Shown here piece by piece: positions 10,797 to 20,457 of a DNA stretch of 55,301 bases. The DNA is from Paramicrosporidium saccamoebae. Lineage: Eukaryota > Rozellomycota. Where the stretch lies: NCBI GenBank assembly GCA_002794465.1, contig MTSL01000025.1, positions 1 to 55,301 of the forward strand, written 5' to 3'. Both the position numbers and the translations under genes were made by a program. Each line of letters begins with the position of its first letter. Position 1 is the stretch's first letter. A model generated the notes under the pieces. It searched no databases and was not told the DNA's origin. It saw only the letters and a list, made by a program, of their open reading frames with translations.

Positions 10797-12039
10797 ATGC
10801 CCTCTATTAAAATCGAAACCTGCTGTTCCAAGTCTACGGAGGATCACGAAAACGCCCCTCGCGCTGTTGAGGTCGTTGACCTGGACGTTCCCCGCGCCAG
10901 TGAAGAGACAGTCGACAGTGCCGACGCGGCTGGCACGGTCGAGGCCAGTTTTGTCTGCGGACTGACCACCTGTAGCGCCATAGTTGGTAGTCTCAAGAGG
11001 TTAGTTTTCTTATAACATAGATCCTATTGAGGGCCATGATGACGAATTTGATGTAGAGCTGTCTTCCACCAGTAGCGTCCACTCTATCAGTTCTGGTTCT
11101 AGTACCTTAATTATCATGTTAACAACCGTAGTTGAACCCGGCGACTCGACAGAGCTATCAAACACCAATGGAACAATATATGGAAAAGTCGTCAAGAGTA
11201 TTCAGCGCTCCATCCGACGTATATTTCATTGTGGACGGGATAAAGTTGAACTGTTGCAGCCGGCACAGAGCTCTGAGTGTTTCTCCGAGACACAGCAACG
11301 ACCTGCGCAGGGTTCAGAATGTTTCTCCGAAGCACAGCCCGAAGTTCCGATGTCTTCCATCCAAACCTTCAACTCGCCCATCACCAGCGTACTTCCAGGC
11401 AGTGATCCGGTCAAGACACCGACAATCCACAAGACTCTTCTGATTGACGTCTCCTATACCAAACCGTTATTGGCGCCGCCGATGGAACACGATGTCGGCC
11501 GGAAATGTCTAGTCTTGGACTTGGACGAAACTCTGGTGCACAGCACTTTCCAACCCGTCATGAATGCAGATCTTGTGGTCCCGGTACATTTGGGAGAGGG
11601 CGTCTTTCAGCCCATTTACGTCTGCAAACGTCCCGGGGTGGACGAGTTTCTCCGTCACGTCTCACAACACTTTGAAGTCGTCCTCTTCACCGCCTCCCTT
11701 TCCAACTATGCTGACCCGGTAGTGGACTTTTTGGATCCCAACGGCGGCATTCGATACCGTCTCTACCGCGAGGATTGTCTCCAGTTCCAAGGAATGTACA
11801 TTAAAGATCTGAGTCGTCTTGGACGCGACATTGAACAGGTGCTAATCATTGACAATAGTCCTGCTAGCTACTCTATGCATCCGCATAACGCCCTCGGCTG
11901 CAAGTCGTGGTTCAAGGATCCTCATGATCGTGAGCTGGAAGACCGCATCTTGCCCATGTTGATGAATCTAAAGAATACCCCCACAGTGAGCCAATGGCGA
12001 TCTCAGAATCTTCAGATGATTGAAACTCCGTATGCGTAA
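10797..12039 (+). CDS. SCP/Psr-type HAD phosphatase (FCP1-like domain)
   Basis: A member of the small CTD-phosphatase/Psr1/Nem1 family. The catalytic motif is DLDETLVHS (residues roughly 235-245 of the spliced protein). It is followed by VCKRPGVDEFL, EVVLFTASLSNYADPV and IIDNSPASYSMHP, the full set of family motifs. The first exon starts at 10797 (MPSIKIETCC) and splices over 34 nt (10987-11020) into VDPIEGHDDEFD. The long N-terminal extension is low complexity and holds a tandem duplication around SSECFSE/GSECFSE. The early CC pair recalls the N-terminal cysteines that anchor yeast Psr1 in the plasma membrane, but that role here is inference. Confidence 0.9.
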
Positions 12040-12162
12040 TTCTATTGTACATGTAGATAAACCTTTTCATTGTCCATATATTTATTAAATAGGCAATCTA
12101 TAGCTAGATAGCTAGTACTCGACGGCTTCCAGGTAAAAAAACATTACCGGTCCCTGGACATT

Positions 12163-13242
12163 TCACTTGGCTCCTAGAGCCTTATTGAGGGGGGCTGCTT
12201 TGTTGCTAGTCGTTGTTTTAGACAAAAAATTAACAATCCCCTCATAGTATCCTTCGAGCTCATAGCAGGAATGATTGCATTCCGGCATATGTAGTCGCTC
12301 TAGGACCATATTCTTCTTTCCCTTCTTGATGGCTTGGGCATTTGCCCACAGCTGGTTCATATGTTCAGGCGGCACCCGATTATCCTTTGCTCCGCTAATG
12401 AACAGCATGTGCGGGGCAGAGTCACTCGCAGCCAAAATCCTCAGCTGCTCCTCATTATCCCACTTTTCCGTCACCACAAAGGAGGCCCATGCAATAGCCG
12501 GCACGTCATGCGACGCCATCTTCCTAATGCTCAAAAATGTATTCTCCACCACTACTGCCTGGAAGCTGCGCGGGTTGGCTGCAGTCAAATGTAGTGCCAC
12601 CGCCCCGCCTAGCGAGTGTCCGTATAAGATAATTCGTTTCGGGTCGACACTACGCTCAGACTGGAGATACTCAAGGGCGGCCTGAGAGTCCATCCGGATT
12701 CCAGCCATCAACGGAGTTCCCTCGCTGTAGCCAAAGCCACGGTAGCTGAGCACCAGTGCGTTCAAGGGAAGATGACGTTGCCATCCCGCAATAGATTTAA
12801 AGCTGGCCTCGAGATTTCCAGTGTTCCCGTGCATGAACAATAAAGTGGTCAGTGGCGTTTTACTTTTGTCGGCATCGGGATGTCTTAACCAGTAGGCGCG
12901 CAGCTTGGTTCCATCGGATGACAGTATAGTGATGGGCGTGGGACCATGGTCACTCAAAAGCTTTGACTCGGGCACACCTGGAAAGGTGGTGGGGTCATAG
13001 ACAAACTTGGGGTGATAAATCCACAACCCAACGAGAAAAGTGACCAATAACGCTACAATGATGGCCACCACTAGCAGTATCCACTTGATTGTACACCATT
13101 TGCGACTGGAAGGAGTACACTGGGCCGACATGCACCTTTCACTGCTTTTTGGGGCAAATACCCCGGCCACGCCCCAAACCTCAAGAGCGTGGCATGATTG
13201 GTCAACCACCACATGCACGTTCTTCCATTGGCTGAGCTCCAT
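12163..13242 (-). CDS. Bem46/ABHD13-like alpha/beta hydrolase (copy 1)
   Basis: A membrane-anchored serine hydrolase of the Bem46 family. One N-terminal membrane segment (WILLVVAIIVALLVTFLVGL) precedes the hydrolase domain. The domain has MHGNTGN (oxyanion loop), SYRGFGYSEG, nucleophile GHSLGG, acid GAKDNRVPP and a likely catalytic His in CNHSCYELEGYY. The ATG at 13131 (MSAQCTPSSRK) is the more natural start; the open frame extends to 13242. A paralogue lies at 15063-15983, with PSD1 between them. The substrate is unknown for the family. Confidence 0.9.
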   Translation of the reverse strand: MELSQWKNVHVVVDQSCHALEVWGVAGVFAPKSSERCMSAQCTPSSRKWCTIKWILLVVAIIVALLVTFLVGLWIYHPKFVYDPTTFPGVPESKLLSDHGPTPITILSSDGTKLRAYWLRHPDADKSKTPLTTLLFMHGNTGNLEASFKSIAGWQRHLPLNALVLSYRGFGYSEGTPLMAGIRMDSQAALEYLQSERSVDPKRIILYGHSLGGAVALHLTAANPRSFQAVVVENTFLSIRKMASHDVPAIAWASFVVTEKWDNEEQLRILAASDSAPHMLFISGAKDNRVPPEHMNQLWANAQAIKKGKKNMVLERLHMPECNHSCYELEGYYEGIVNFLSKTTTSNKAAPLNKALGAK

Positions 13243-13322
13243 CCAGAATAACGGCCAAGGATTACTGCTGTGAGGGAATATATCCGGCCATCAAGGGTCC
13301 AGTGACCAGAGACAAAGAGTTC

Positions 13323-13460
13323 GTTAAACAGTATCCGTGCATCATTGGTGAACTCGACCCAAATAGCGATCCTACAAATCATTTCAATCATGTTAAAGGT
13401 GGTCGCCCACATGCCACATAGTCTGATAAAATTAATTCGCTCATCAACAGGGCTTTTATT
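13323..13460 (+). repeat. Dispersed repeat copy near 13.4 kb
   Basis: gttaaacagtatccg at the left matches 16119. gacccaaatagcgatcctac matches 51245 (gacccagatagcgaccctac), and the right end (ctcatcaacag) matches 51338. Confidence 0.7.
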
Positions 13461-13603
13461 ATAAATCTTACAATCATTTACTAGAAACAACAGTGTATGC
13501 ACAGATGGCTGAAAGTTGTTTGGTTTCAAGAGAGTTAATCTATTCCTATTATAGATAGGCTTGTGACGTAGAAGACCGATTAGCATGCCTTGTGGAAATA
13601 GTT

Positions 13604-13778
13604 CCCTAGTTTGGAGAAGGGATAATCAGGACAATCGATGAAGGATAATGGGATCTATATCTTACCATTTGAGGATTATTACTATGCAACTTGGGAGACT
13701 ATAAAAGGGCCATTGGATTAAAAATGAACGGGTTCTCTTCCCGCTTGACAAAGTCCGTGGTATTATCCCCACTACGCG
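13604..13778 (+). repeat. Dispersed repeat copy near 13.7 kb
   Basis: The left block (gacaatcgatgaaggataatg) matches 44412 directly. The right block (cccgcttgacaaagtccgtg) is the reverse complement of 44455-44490. A TATA-like actataaaag lies between them. Confidence 0.8.
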
Positions 13779-14048
13779 ACAGGCTTACTTGAGATAATAT
13801 GATTATAAGCCGATCCTCGTACTCGCCAGTATCTTTTTAGCTTTCAACACTAATATTCCATGGTCAACGTTCTGTCGCTATTTGTCGGTTCTCATGGATA
13901 CGAAACTGATATCTAGTAAATTGACGGAGCTGACTATTCCGTGGGATCGCTGTAACTCGCATGTAAGGATCTTTCAGCGCACATGCTATCAACGGTCAGA
14001 CAAAGTCGACCAAGTTTTGCATCCGAACAAACCACGTGAATGTTTACT

Positions 14049-15035
14049 CTAAAAAAACGACCAGGATCGACGTGGCTCCGCACCTAAAGATTCGCCATAT
14101 TTGACCCACTGATCAGGCTGTACCGACCATTTGAGATCCTTGGGTCCTTCAAAGAGCAGCACCACTAAAGAACCCATTTCAAATTGACCCACTTCATCTC
14201 CCTTTTTCAACTTGTCAGAGACCACTCCCGAGGGCCATTTGAGCTGTATGGAGCGCACATTGGTAGCTCCAACGGGCACCATATACATGTTTCCATACTT
14301 CCACGTCCCGGAAATGACGGCCCGCTCGTTCAATGATACCAACCCGGGAATCAGACGCATCACCCACGGTGCTACCGGCAGCACTTCCCCTGGAATGTTT
14401 TCCACTTTCTTCACCTTGAAATTGTCCACCGGTGAATGAAACCGATGGTATGATCCAGGGGCCAAATACACTGAACAATAATACAGTTCCTGGTCCAATG
14501 ATTCGCTGCGTACAAACGTCCGTAATGGATAGCGCACGCCTTTAATCTGCTCTGGATACAGTCCGGTGGTAGAGTCCAATTTGCCAAATGAGAGAATTTT
14601 GCCATCAGCGGGGGAGACGAGGGAATCAGGAGAAACGGGTCTTAGGCCAGCATGCAGCGGTCTGGTGAAAAACTCGTTAAAGGTGGCATAACTTTCCAAT
14701 GGAGCGCTTTCGCTCATGTCACAATCATACAGTTTTGCATACGCTCCATAGAACGGCCGTCGCAGCCATACGGGCACCTTAAATGCTGCCACCTTTCCAG
14801 CCAATGTGGTCATGAAGGAGAGTGGAACGGTGCGATACAAAGCCAATTTGTACGGCGATATGTCATACACCGACTGTCTCTTCATGGCGTCCCGTACATT
14901 GTCGAATGTGTAGTAGCCATATCCCAGGGCGGCCAGGCCAAGCGACAGCTTTAATAACGGCCTACTCTTCTGTATGGAAGCTTGGGTAGACAGCAAGCGA
15001 CGAATGCCCAAAGTCTTCCATGCTCTTTGCCACAT
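14049..15035 (-). CDS. PSD1: Phosphatidylserine decarboxylase, mitochondrial type
   Basis: Converts phosphatidylserine to phosphatidylethanolamine using a self-generated pyruvoyl group. The N-terminus is basic and hydroxylated (MWQRAWKTLGIRRLLSTQAS), as expected for a mitochondrial presequence, and is followed by a short membrane segment (LLKLSLGLAALGYGYYTF). Family motifs are FNEFFTRPL, SPADGKI, the decarboxylase His region APGSYHRFHSP and EMGSLVVLLFEG near residue 288. The self-cleaving Gly-Ser pair is kept, but the residue after it is Leu instead of the usual Thr of the LGST motif. It is about 328 residues with no intron. Confidence 0.93.
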   Translation of the reverse strand: MWQRAWKTLGIRRLLSTQASIQKSRPLLKLSLGLAALGYGYYTFDNVRDAMKRQSVYDISPYKLALYRTVPLSFMTTLAGKVAAFKVPVWLRRPFYGAYAKLYDCDMSESAPLESYATFNEFFTRPLHAGLRPVSPDSLVSPADGKILSFGKLDSTTGLYPEQIKGVRYPLRTFVRSESLDQELYYCSVYLAPGSYHRFHSPVDNFKVKKVENIPGEVLPVAPWVMRLIPGLVSLNERAVISGTWKYGNMYMVPVGATNVRSIQLKWPSGVVSDKLKKGDEVGQFEMGSLVVLLFEGPKDLKWSVQPDQWVKYGESLGAEPRRSWSFF

Positions 15036-15062
15036 ACTCCTCTGTATAAATTTACAATCTTT

Positions 15063-15983
15063 TTAAATAGTTTTTATAAAGGCGGCAATGGCCTCGAAAT
15101 AGCCGGGCTGTAAGCAAGTGTCATTGTGGGTTCCCTTTTCAAATACCTCAAATCGAGCCTTCTTGAGACCATCCTCTGAGGCTGTAATCGTGTTAAAGAG
15201 CGACTTCATGTGGGCGGGCGGGATGAGTTCATCGCGAGAGCCCGACAAGAACAGCATCTTTGGCAAAGGCGCCTCTGTCATCTCCTTCATTCGAATCGCC
15301 GACTCCCATTTCTGGTGGCACAATACCTTGGCCCATCCCAGAACCGGCATCACATGTGGGATTAGCTCGGGCAGGCTGCGAAAGGTATTCTCCACCATCA
15401 GAGCTGCCACTTTGCTTTGGTTTCGTGCCGTCAGATCAATGGCCACAGCGCCTCCAATGCTCTGTCCATAGACAATAATACGCTTCTTGTCCACTTTTTC
15501 GCAGCTGAGAAGTTTGTCAAGAGCCGCTTGGGCGTCTTTGCGTAGTCCCGCCTCAGAGGGCGTTCCTTCGCTCTCCCCATAGCCCCGATAGGAGATGGCA
15601 AAAATGTTAATGTCCACCAATTCAGCAATTTGTCGCAGAATAGGGAGACGATGGCCCACGTTTCCGGCATTGGCGTGGAAGAAGAGCAGAGTGGGCACTT
15701 CAATCGGTTTCTTGCGATGGGATGGCATCCAGAAGACATGAATGCGCACTCCGTCGGCAGTGTCGAGGAAAAAGTCTTCAAAGTCGGTCCAGCCAAAGCG
15801 ACTCGGACGCCACACCTGCTTCCTGGAGCCGGGTGGAAAGTCGGGGACATAGATGAGCTTGGACTGCATGGCGTACACTCCGCAGAGAATGGCCATTACT
15901 GCCACAGTGGCGCTAGTAAGTGAATAATCAACAAAGTTGGAACTGAATAGCCATGAATATAATGCCATTCTCACCCGCGGCAC
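15063..15983 (-). CDS. Bem46/ABHD13-like alpha/beta hydrolase (copy 2)
   Basis: Second Bem46-type hydrolase, on the same strand as copy 1 and PSD1. It has an N-terminal membrane segment (TSATVAVMAILCGVYAM), FFHANAGN, SYRGYGESEG, nucleophile GQSIGG (Gln for the usual His), acid SGSRDELIPP and a likely catalytic His in KGTHNDTC. At about 306 residues it is shorter than copy 1. A start at MALYSW, five codons in, is also possible. The two copies are clearly diverged, so the duplication is old. Confidence 0.9.
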   Translation of the reverse strand: MPRVRMALYSWLFSSNFVDYSLTSATVAVMAILCGVYAMQSKLIYVPDFPPGSRKQVWRPSRFGWTDFEDFFLDTADGVRIHVFWMPSHRKKPIEVPTLLFFHANAGNVGHRLPILRQIAELVDINIFAISYRGYGESEGTPSEAGLRKDAQAALDKLLSCEKVDKKRIIVYGQSIGGAVAIDLTARNQSKVAALMVENTFRSLPELIPHVMPVLGWAKVLCHQKWESAIRMKEMTEAPLPKMLFLSGSRDELIPPAHMKSLFNTITASEDGLKKARFEVFEKGTHNDTCLQPGYFEAIAAFIKTI

Positions 15984-16512
15984 TGTTTAGTCGGATATTA
16001 TTGGCGAGAAGAGTTTAATTAGCAGTGTGGCTGTAAAGTGATGGCTAAGAGGCCTCGGCCCGTAGATTTTGCGGGGTTGGTAGTAGTTACTGAGGGATTT
16101 TGATCCTTTACGTTCTCTGTTAAACAGTATCCGCTTATAATTGGCGGGTCCAGCCCAGATGGGTGATCTCACAATCCCTTCCTGTATTGTTGGGGATGGC
16201 GGCCTATAAAGACGCCTTTAATAAAGCTATTTTCGTTCATTCAATATGCTCTCTCAACAGGCCTTTAATCCCCTATCCGTGGCTATGATGCACTCTTATT
16301 GACTATCTTACTTGCCAACCAAATTAAATGCAGCGACTTGCTTCGAACATGGGGGCTCGGACGTTTTATGATAGCGAGATTATAAAGATGTGCTATTGGG
16401 CTCTTTCTTGCTAGTCGACACCCGGGAAACAACAGGGTTGCCTGCCCCAGTGCAAACCCCAACCTGCTCGCTACTTATAGACTGAATGTCTGATTGTTTA
16501 TTTTAGCTGTGT
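15984..16512. other. Intergenic region with a TATA-containing dispersed repeat
   Basis: No gene seen. Bases 16119-16230 start gttaaacagtatccg and end with ggcctataaagacgcc. They match blocks at 13323-13460 and 51240-51350. Confidence 0.5.
16119..16230 (+). repeat. Dispersed TATA-containing repeat
   Basis: Shared landmarks with 13323-13460 are gttaaacagtatccg, a cccaaatagcgatc/cccagatgggtgatc core and an acaatc block. Shared with 51240-51350 are the ggcctataaag box and a following ttaataaa. The repeat is non-coding. It could be a solo-LTR or MITE remnant, or a duplicated promoter. Confidence 0.6.
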
Positions 16513-17970
16513 TTAGTCTGCGAGACTGCTTGGCTCATCGTTAATAAGATAAATGAGAGCTTCAACCATGAGTCTTGCGTGTTGGATAGGCATTCTCACT
16601 GTTTTAAAACAGGTTTGGCTCCCCTGGCTTGGGTAAAACTTTGGATATTTCTCCTCCTCGCCAAAAGGATCAATGGTTTCAGCGGCGTTTACCTCATAGC
16701 CGAGCTTTTCTGAGAATCTTTGCATAAATTCCTTGTACTCGGCCCCACCATGGANNNNNNNNNNGTTCCCGCTCCGTTCATCCATCATATCAATATTCAA
16801 CATTAGATTTTCCTCTTTTGGAAGGTAATAATCCACTTTTAGATAGATATCATCCAATTTTGTCGAGGCAGCTCCAGTCCAAATGGCCACAAGCTTCGAT
16901 AGTTGTCTCGGAGTCAAACATTCCATGAACACCATGAAGACGGTTCGAGAACTCACTTTGCCATACCATGAATCGACTTGCATGCCATTTTCTCATGTGA
17001 TTTTACCGAATAAACCTGCGGCGGTCACTGGGGAAGGGATGAGTTTTGACTTTAGCATGGCGGAGAAGCGCTCTTTGCGTGTCAGTGGCGTGTCAGGTAT
17101 TTCGAGGAAATAACACAGCCCAGATCGAAAGGTTTTAACAAACTCTGTGAATTCTTTCAAGCATCTCTCATAAAACTGCTCGTAATATCCTTCCATGCTG
17201 TCATACTTGGATTCAGAATACACTGCAGCGATCTTTGCGTCCCAGTCGTCAAGGCTGAGTTCTCCTTGTGGGATTTCATAGCTGTCGTAGTTGCTTTTGC
17301 TGATAAATCCATTGAGTGTCAATTTATCCAGCGGAGCCCAACTGAAATCCTCTCTGTTAGCATTGAACCATGCCTCATTTGTTACTCTATCTGCAGCTTT
17401 CTCCTTCTCCTCAAAAGTCTTGGAAGGATCTTGCTTAATCTGCTTTACTTTCTCCTCTTGCTCAGGCGTAAGCTTAAAGCTATCGCCCATCACACGCTGA
17501 TAGAGATTGTTGGCTTTGAAAGTTTCCAACTCGCGCGCATACGTCTCTTTGAAATACGATGCAATCTCCTCACCATTGGCATTGAGAATGAGCTCATAAA
17601 ACTTGGGATCGTGAGCAAAGGGGAGCCTCAATCCTTGCTGAAGTGTCTTTCCCACCAGGAATCCTCCAACGAGCCCTCCATTGCCCTCGATTGGGAATTT
17701 GAATTTTTGGATGGAAGCATCGTAATCGCTGTAATTTGAAATCATGTTGTCGTTCATTGTGCCGTTAAGTTGTTCAATCCAGGCACAGATGGGTCCCTCT
17801 CCGAAAGCGCCAGCAAGGCCGACTGACGCCAACCAAGTAAACGAGGCACATGACTGATTGCCTATTGAAGCACACTGCTCTATCAGAAAGGACCGACCGT
17901 CTGATGATGAAACCGTGGAAAGGTCGTGCTGAGGAGATATAGTCCTCGTAGATATAGCATACCCTCTCAC
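16513..17970 (-). pseudogene. HECT-like paralogue, 5'-truncated with an in-frame TGA
   Basis: A copy of the C-terminal half of the secreted HECT-like gene at 28249-31623. It matches from LASVGLAGAFGEGP to the end (EALIYLINDEPSSLAD). It lacks the N-terminal two thirds and the signal peptide. A TGA at about 17000 (GKIT-stop-ENGMQVDSWY) sits where the intact copy has Trp (DKIKWNDSVQVDSWY); the frame is otherwise kept on both sides. The HECT-type catalytic Cys context (QTCFKTVRMP) remains. A 10-n gap (16755-16764) interrupts it. It lies just downstream of the aldolase gene, so it looks like a partial copy inserted between housekeeping genes. Confidence 0.8.
16755..16764. other. Assembly gap (10 n)
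   Basis: A run of ten undetermined bases inside the HECT-like pseudogene. Its true size is unknown. Confidence 0.98.
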
Positions 17971-18047
17971 AACAGTACCATTGAGATACTTTCTCGCAAC
18001 AGGACCTTTTACACAGCATATTTAATCACATTTGTCAATAATAGTAC

Positions 18048-19251
18048 TCAATAGCGGTAATCTTTGACATAGAGGCTTTCACTTGCAGTCGATACTCCGG
18101 CTTTGGCGCTATATTGACCCATTGATGCCTGGCTGTTGACCTTGGCACGCTCAACAAGCGCGTCCTGGGCCGACTTGACGTTGCCATCCTGCCCCTTCCA
18201 CGTCTTAATAACCGAATTTTGCAGAGCGCGTGCATATGAAAAGGTAATGCGCCATGGTTTCTTTCCCGGAACGCGGTTAATCGAATCCAAATTCCTAGTC
18301 GCTTCTTCCTCGCTCTGTCCACCGCTGAGGAAACAAATTCCTGGAACTGCTGTGGGGACTGATCGCTGCAGAACGCGCATCGTTGCCAATCCAATCTCTT
18401 CAGAAGTGTACTTTTTCTGACACGACTGGCCGGGACAGACCATACTCGGCTTGAGAAGCGTTCCCTCCAAAAACACGTGATGGTCATGCAGACGCTATTG
18501 CAAAGTTAAGTCAGTAGTGCCATTGGTACTTTGTAAACTTCTGAAATGACGGCCTGGCCCACCGCAGTCGCAGTCTCCAGATCGTGGTCGCCATCCATCA
18601 GGATTTCAGGCTCCACAATGGGAACTAAACCGTTCGTCTGGCAGATTGACGCATAGCGAGCCAAGACAGTTGCATTGTCTGCAATGGCCAGTTGGGAGGG
18701 CTCATTGGGACCGATCTTATAGACACAGCGCCATTTGGCGAATCGACAGCCCTTTTGATAAAAGGTGGCACATCTCTCTGCCAAGCCATCCAAGCCCTGA
18801 GTGGTGGTTTCGCCATCCGTCCCCAACAACACCACGGTTCCCTAGCCAGTGTCAAAGTACAGCTAGCAATACCTTGTCGAGTTTGATTCCAGGAATGATG
18901 CCGGCATCAGAAAGGAGCTTGACGAAGGGAGTACCATCTGATGTCTTTTGGTCCACCGTCTCTTCAAAGAGGATGACTCCACCCAGATACTCCTTCAACT
19001 GTTCTAGAGAATGAGATGGCAATCACATCCATACTGGCTGCCGAAAAGAGCACCTCACGATACTTGCGACGATTCTCCTCGGTATTCTCCAGCCCAATGG
19101 TGGCCAGTCGTTTCCCAGCCGTGCCCAGCGACTCGTCGGCCGCCAAGATTCCCTTTCCATCCGCCACGATCGTTTCGGCGTTGCGGGCAAGCTCTTGGCG
19201 ACGTTCCAAGGAGAGACCGAAGGAGTTGGAGGATGCAGATGTCATTGGCAT
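18048..19251 (-). CDS. FBA: Class I fructose-bisphosphate aldolase
   Basis: Glycolytic aldolase of the Schiff-base (class I) type. Four exons join over introns 19004-19026 (23 nt), 18842-18872 (31 nt) and 18495-18529 (35 nt). Motifs: [16 protein letters not shown] (Asp of the active site), [43 protein letters not shown] (active-site Lys), PIVEPEI and the Schiff-base Lys in [12 protein letters not shown], then [11 protein letters not shown]. The C-terminus ends in Tyr (VKDYRY), as in class I enzymes. Most fungi use the zinc-dependent class II enzyme; microsporidia are known to have class I. Confidence 0.96.
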
Positions 19252-19503
19252 TGAAGTGTATCCACGAGTCTAATTGTCGCCATTTATGCAATATCCCCAT
19301 TTGGAAGATTACGTCGCTAGTCGTGTGGCATAGTGGATCGATTAGCTGGGCATTTGTGAGACTATAAATAGGCTGTTGGATTAACAGTGAGCGAGTTCCT
19401 ACATGACTGGGCCCGCGGCAACAGCCGACAGTTTACATTGGATAATACATGTCCCGCAGATCAACTCGATGGATATCTATATTCATGTTCCCGAATGTGC
19501 AAT

Positions 19504-20016
19504 TTATTGCTTTTGACGATCAACTATGTGGTTGAATAGGCGGGCAATGACCACCTCCATGGTGGTAATCTGCTTCCGAATATAATCTAAATCGTGAATG
19601 GTCTTTCTAATTTCCTCCTTCCTCTCGTCACGTTTGGTGTTGAGAAATTCCTTGGCTTCGGCCAGGCTGTATTCCACCATGATGCCGGCGCCGAGCCAGA
19701 GCCCGACTGTTCGAGCGCCAGCCAAGATCTTGGCCTTTGCATATAAAGTGTCACCCAACTCGAAATCATATCCCAATTCGCTGGACTTTGACAATTGCTC
19801 CACCGCGGAATAGCTCGAATTCAGCTCAGTTTGCAGACCGGTAAAACGTTCCAACTTATTCTTCAATGATACCTCCATCATTCTGTATTTGCCGAGGAGC
19901 GTCTTGAGGTTTTCTAGCAAAGTCTCGGCCGTCTCACCCTCCTTTACTAATGTGGCAACATTTTCTGCAAAAGGCGCCACGGGAATATTGGAATAGTTTA
20001 GGGTCTCTGCGGCCAT
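19504..20016 (-). CDS. PAC10: Prefoldin subunit 3 (VBP1/Pac10/Gim2)
   Basis: Alpha-type subunit of the hexameric prefoldin that hands unfolded actin and tubulin to the CCT chaperonin. It is about 170 residues, a usual length. It has an N-terminal helix with long heptads (LLENLKTLLGKYRMMEVSLK), the central hairpin GYDFELGDTLYAKAKI, then LWLGAGIMVEYSLAEAKEFL, the prefoldin-3 signature. A second long helix ends in IARLFNHIVDRQKQ. No intron. The start is 441 bp from the divergently transcribed CCT4 gene, which may link their expression. Confidence 0.93.
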   Translation of the reverse strand: MAAETLNYSNIPVAPFAENVATLVKEGETAETLLENLKTLLGKYRMMEVSLKNKLERFTGLQTELNSSYSAVEQLSKSSELGYDFELGDTLYAKAKILAGARTVGLWLGAGIMVEYSLAEAKEFLNTKRDERKEEIRKTIHDLDYIRKQITTMEVVIARLFNHIVDRQKQ

Positions 20017-20457
20017 AAAAATAATACAATTTGGAGTTTTCTCATATTAAACAATTGTAAGCGACCGTGCATCTCACTTGTGTATCGCTCTAATTTCATA
20101 TTACTGTCTGCATCTCACCTATATCTCACGCTGGTTTTATTATAATACGGTTGCGCCCAAATTTGCATACATTTAAATCTACTTGCATGCAACCGTCTCC
20201 ATTTCACTTGGTCTATCTCTAATTTTATTTACATCCAAATCTATCCATATCTCACTCAGTCTACCTCTACCTCTACCTCTACCTCTGCCTCTATCCATAT
20301 CCATATCCATATCCATATCCATATCCATATCCCATCCCACTCAGTCTGCCTTTGATTTTACTTGCATCTAATTAGCCGCATCCCGCTCAATCCCCTATTT
20401 CACAACCCTGGTCCGATATATAATCTCGTAGTATTGGATATTTAGTTTTCGTTGAGA
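20017..20457. promoter_or_regulatory. Shared divergent promoter, prefoldin 3 / CCT4
   Basis: A non-coding interval between two head-to-head chaperone genes. It contains a two-part hexanucleotide microsatellite (about 20260-20331). Promoter function is inferred from position only. Confidence 0.5.
20260..20331. repeat. Hexanucleotide microsatellite, (CTCTAC)n then (CATATC)n
   Basis: About five copies of ctctac followed by about six copies of catatc-type units, directly readable. It lies in the divergent prefoldin/CCT4 promoter. Confidence 0.95.

Larger units (their letters stand above)
13243..14048. other. Intergenic region with dispersed repeats
   Basis: No convincing gene. It contains blocks that recur elsewhere in the window. 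Bases 13323-13460 resemble 16119-16230 and 51240-51350, and 13604-13778 resembles 44388-44501. The open frame crossing 13071-13586 lacks recognisable features and overlaps the start of the Bem46 gene. Confidence 0.5.

Noticed and set aside
13071-13586. 171-codon minus-strand frame
   Set aside because: Overlaps the Bem46 N-terminus in another frame, has no recognisable features, and its 5' part is made of a dispersed repeat.
20183-20371. Frame with Leu/Pro and Ser/Ile repeats
   Set aside because: Translation of the hexanucleotide microsatellite in a promoter region.
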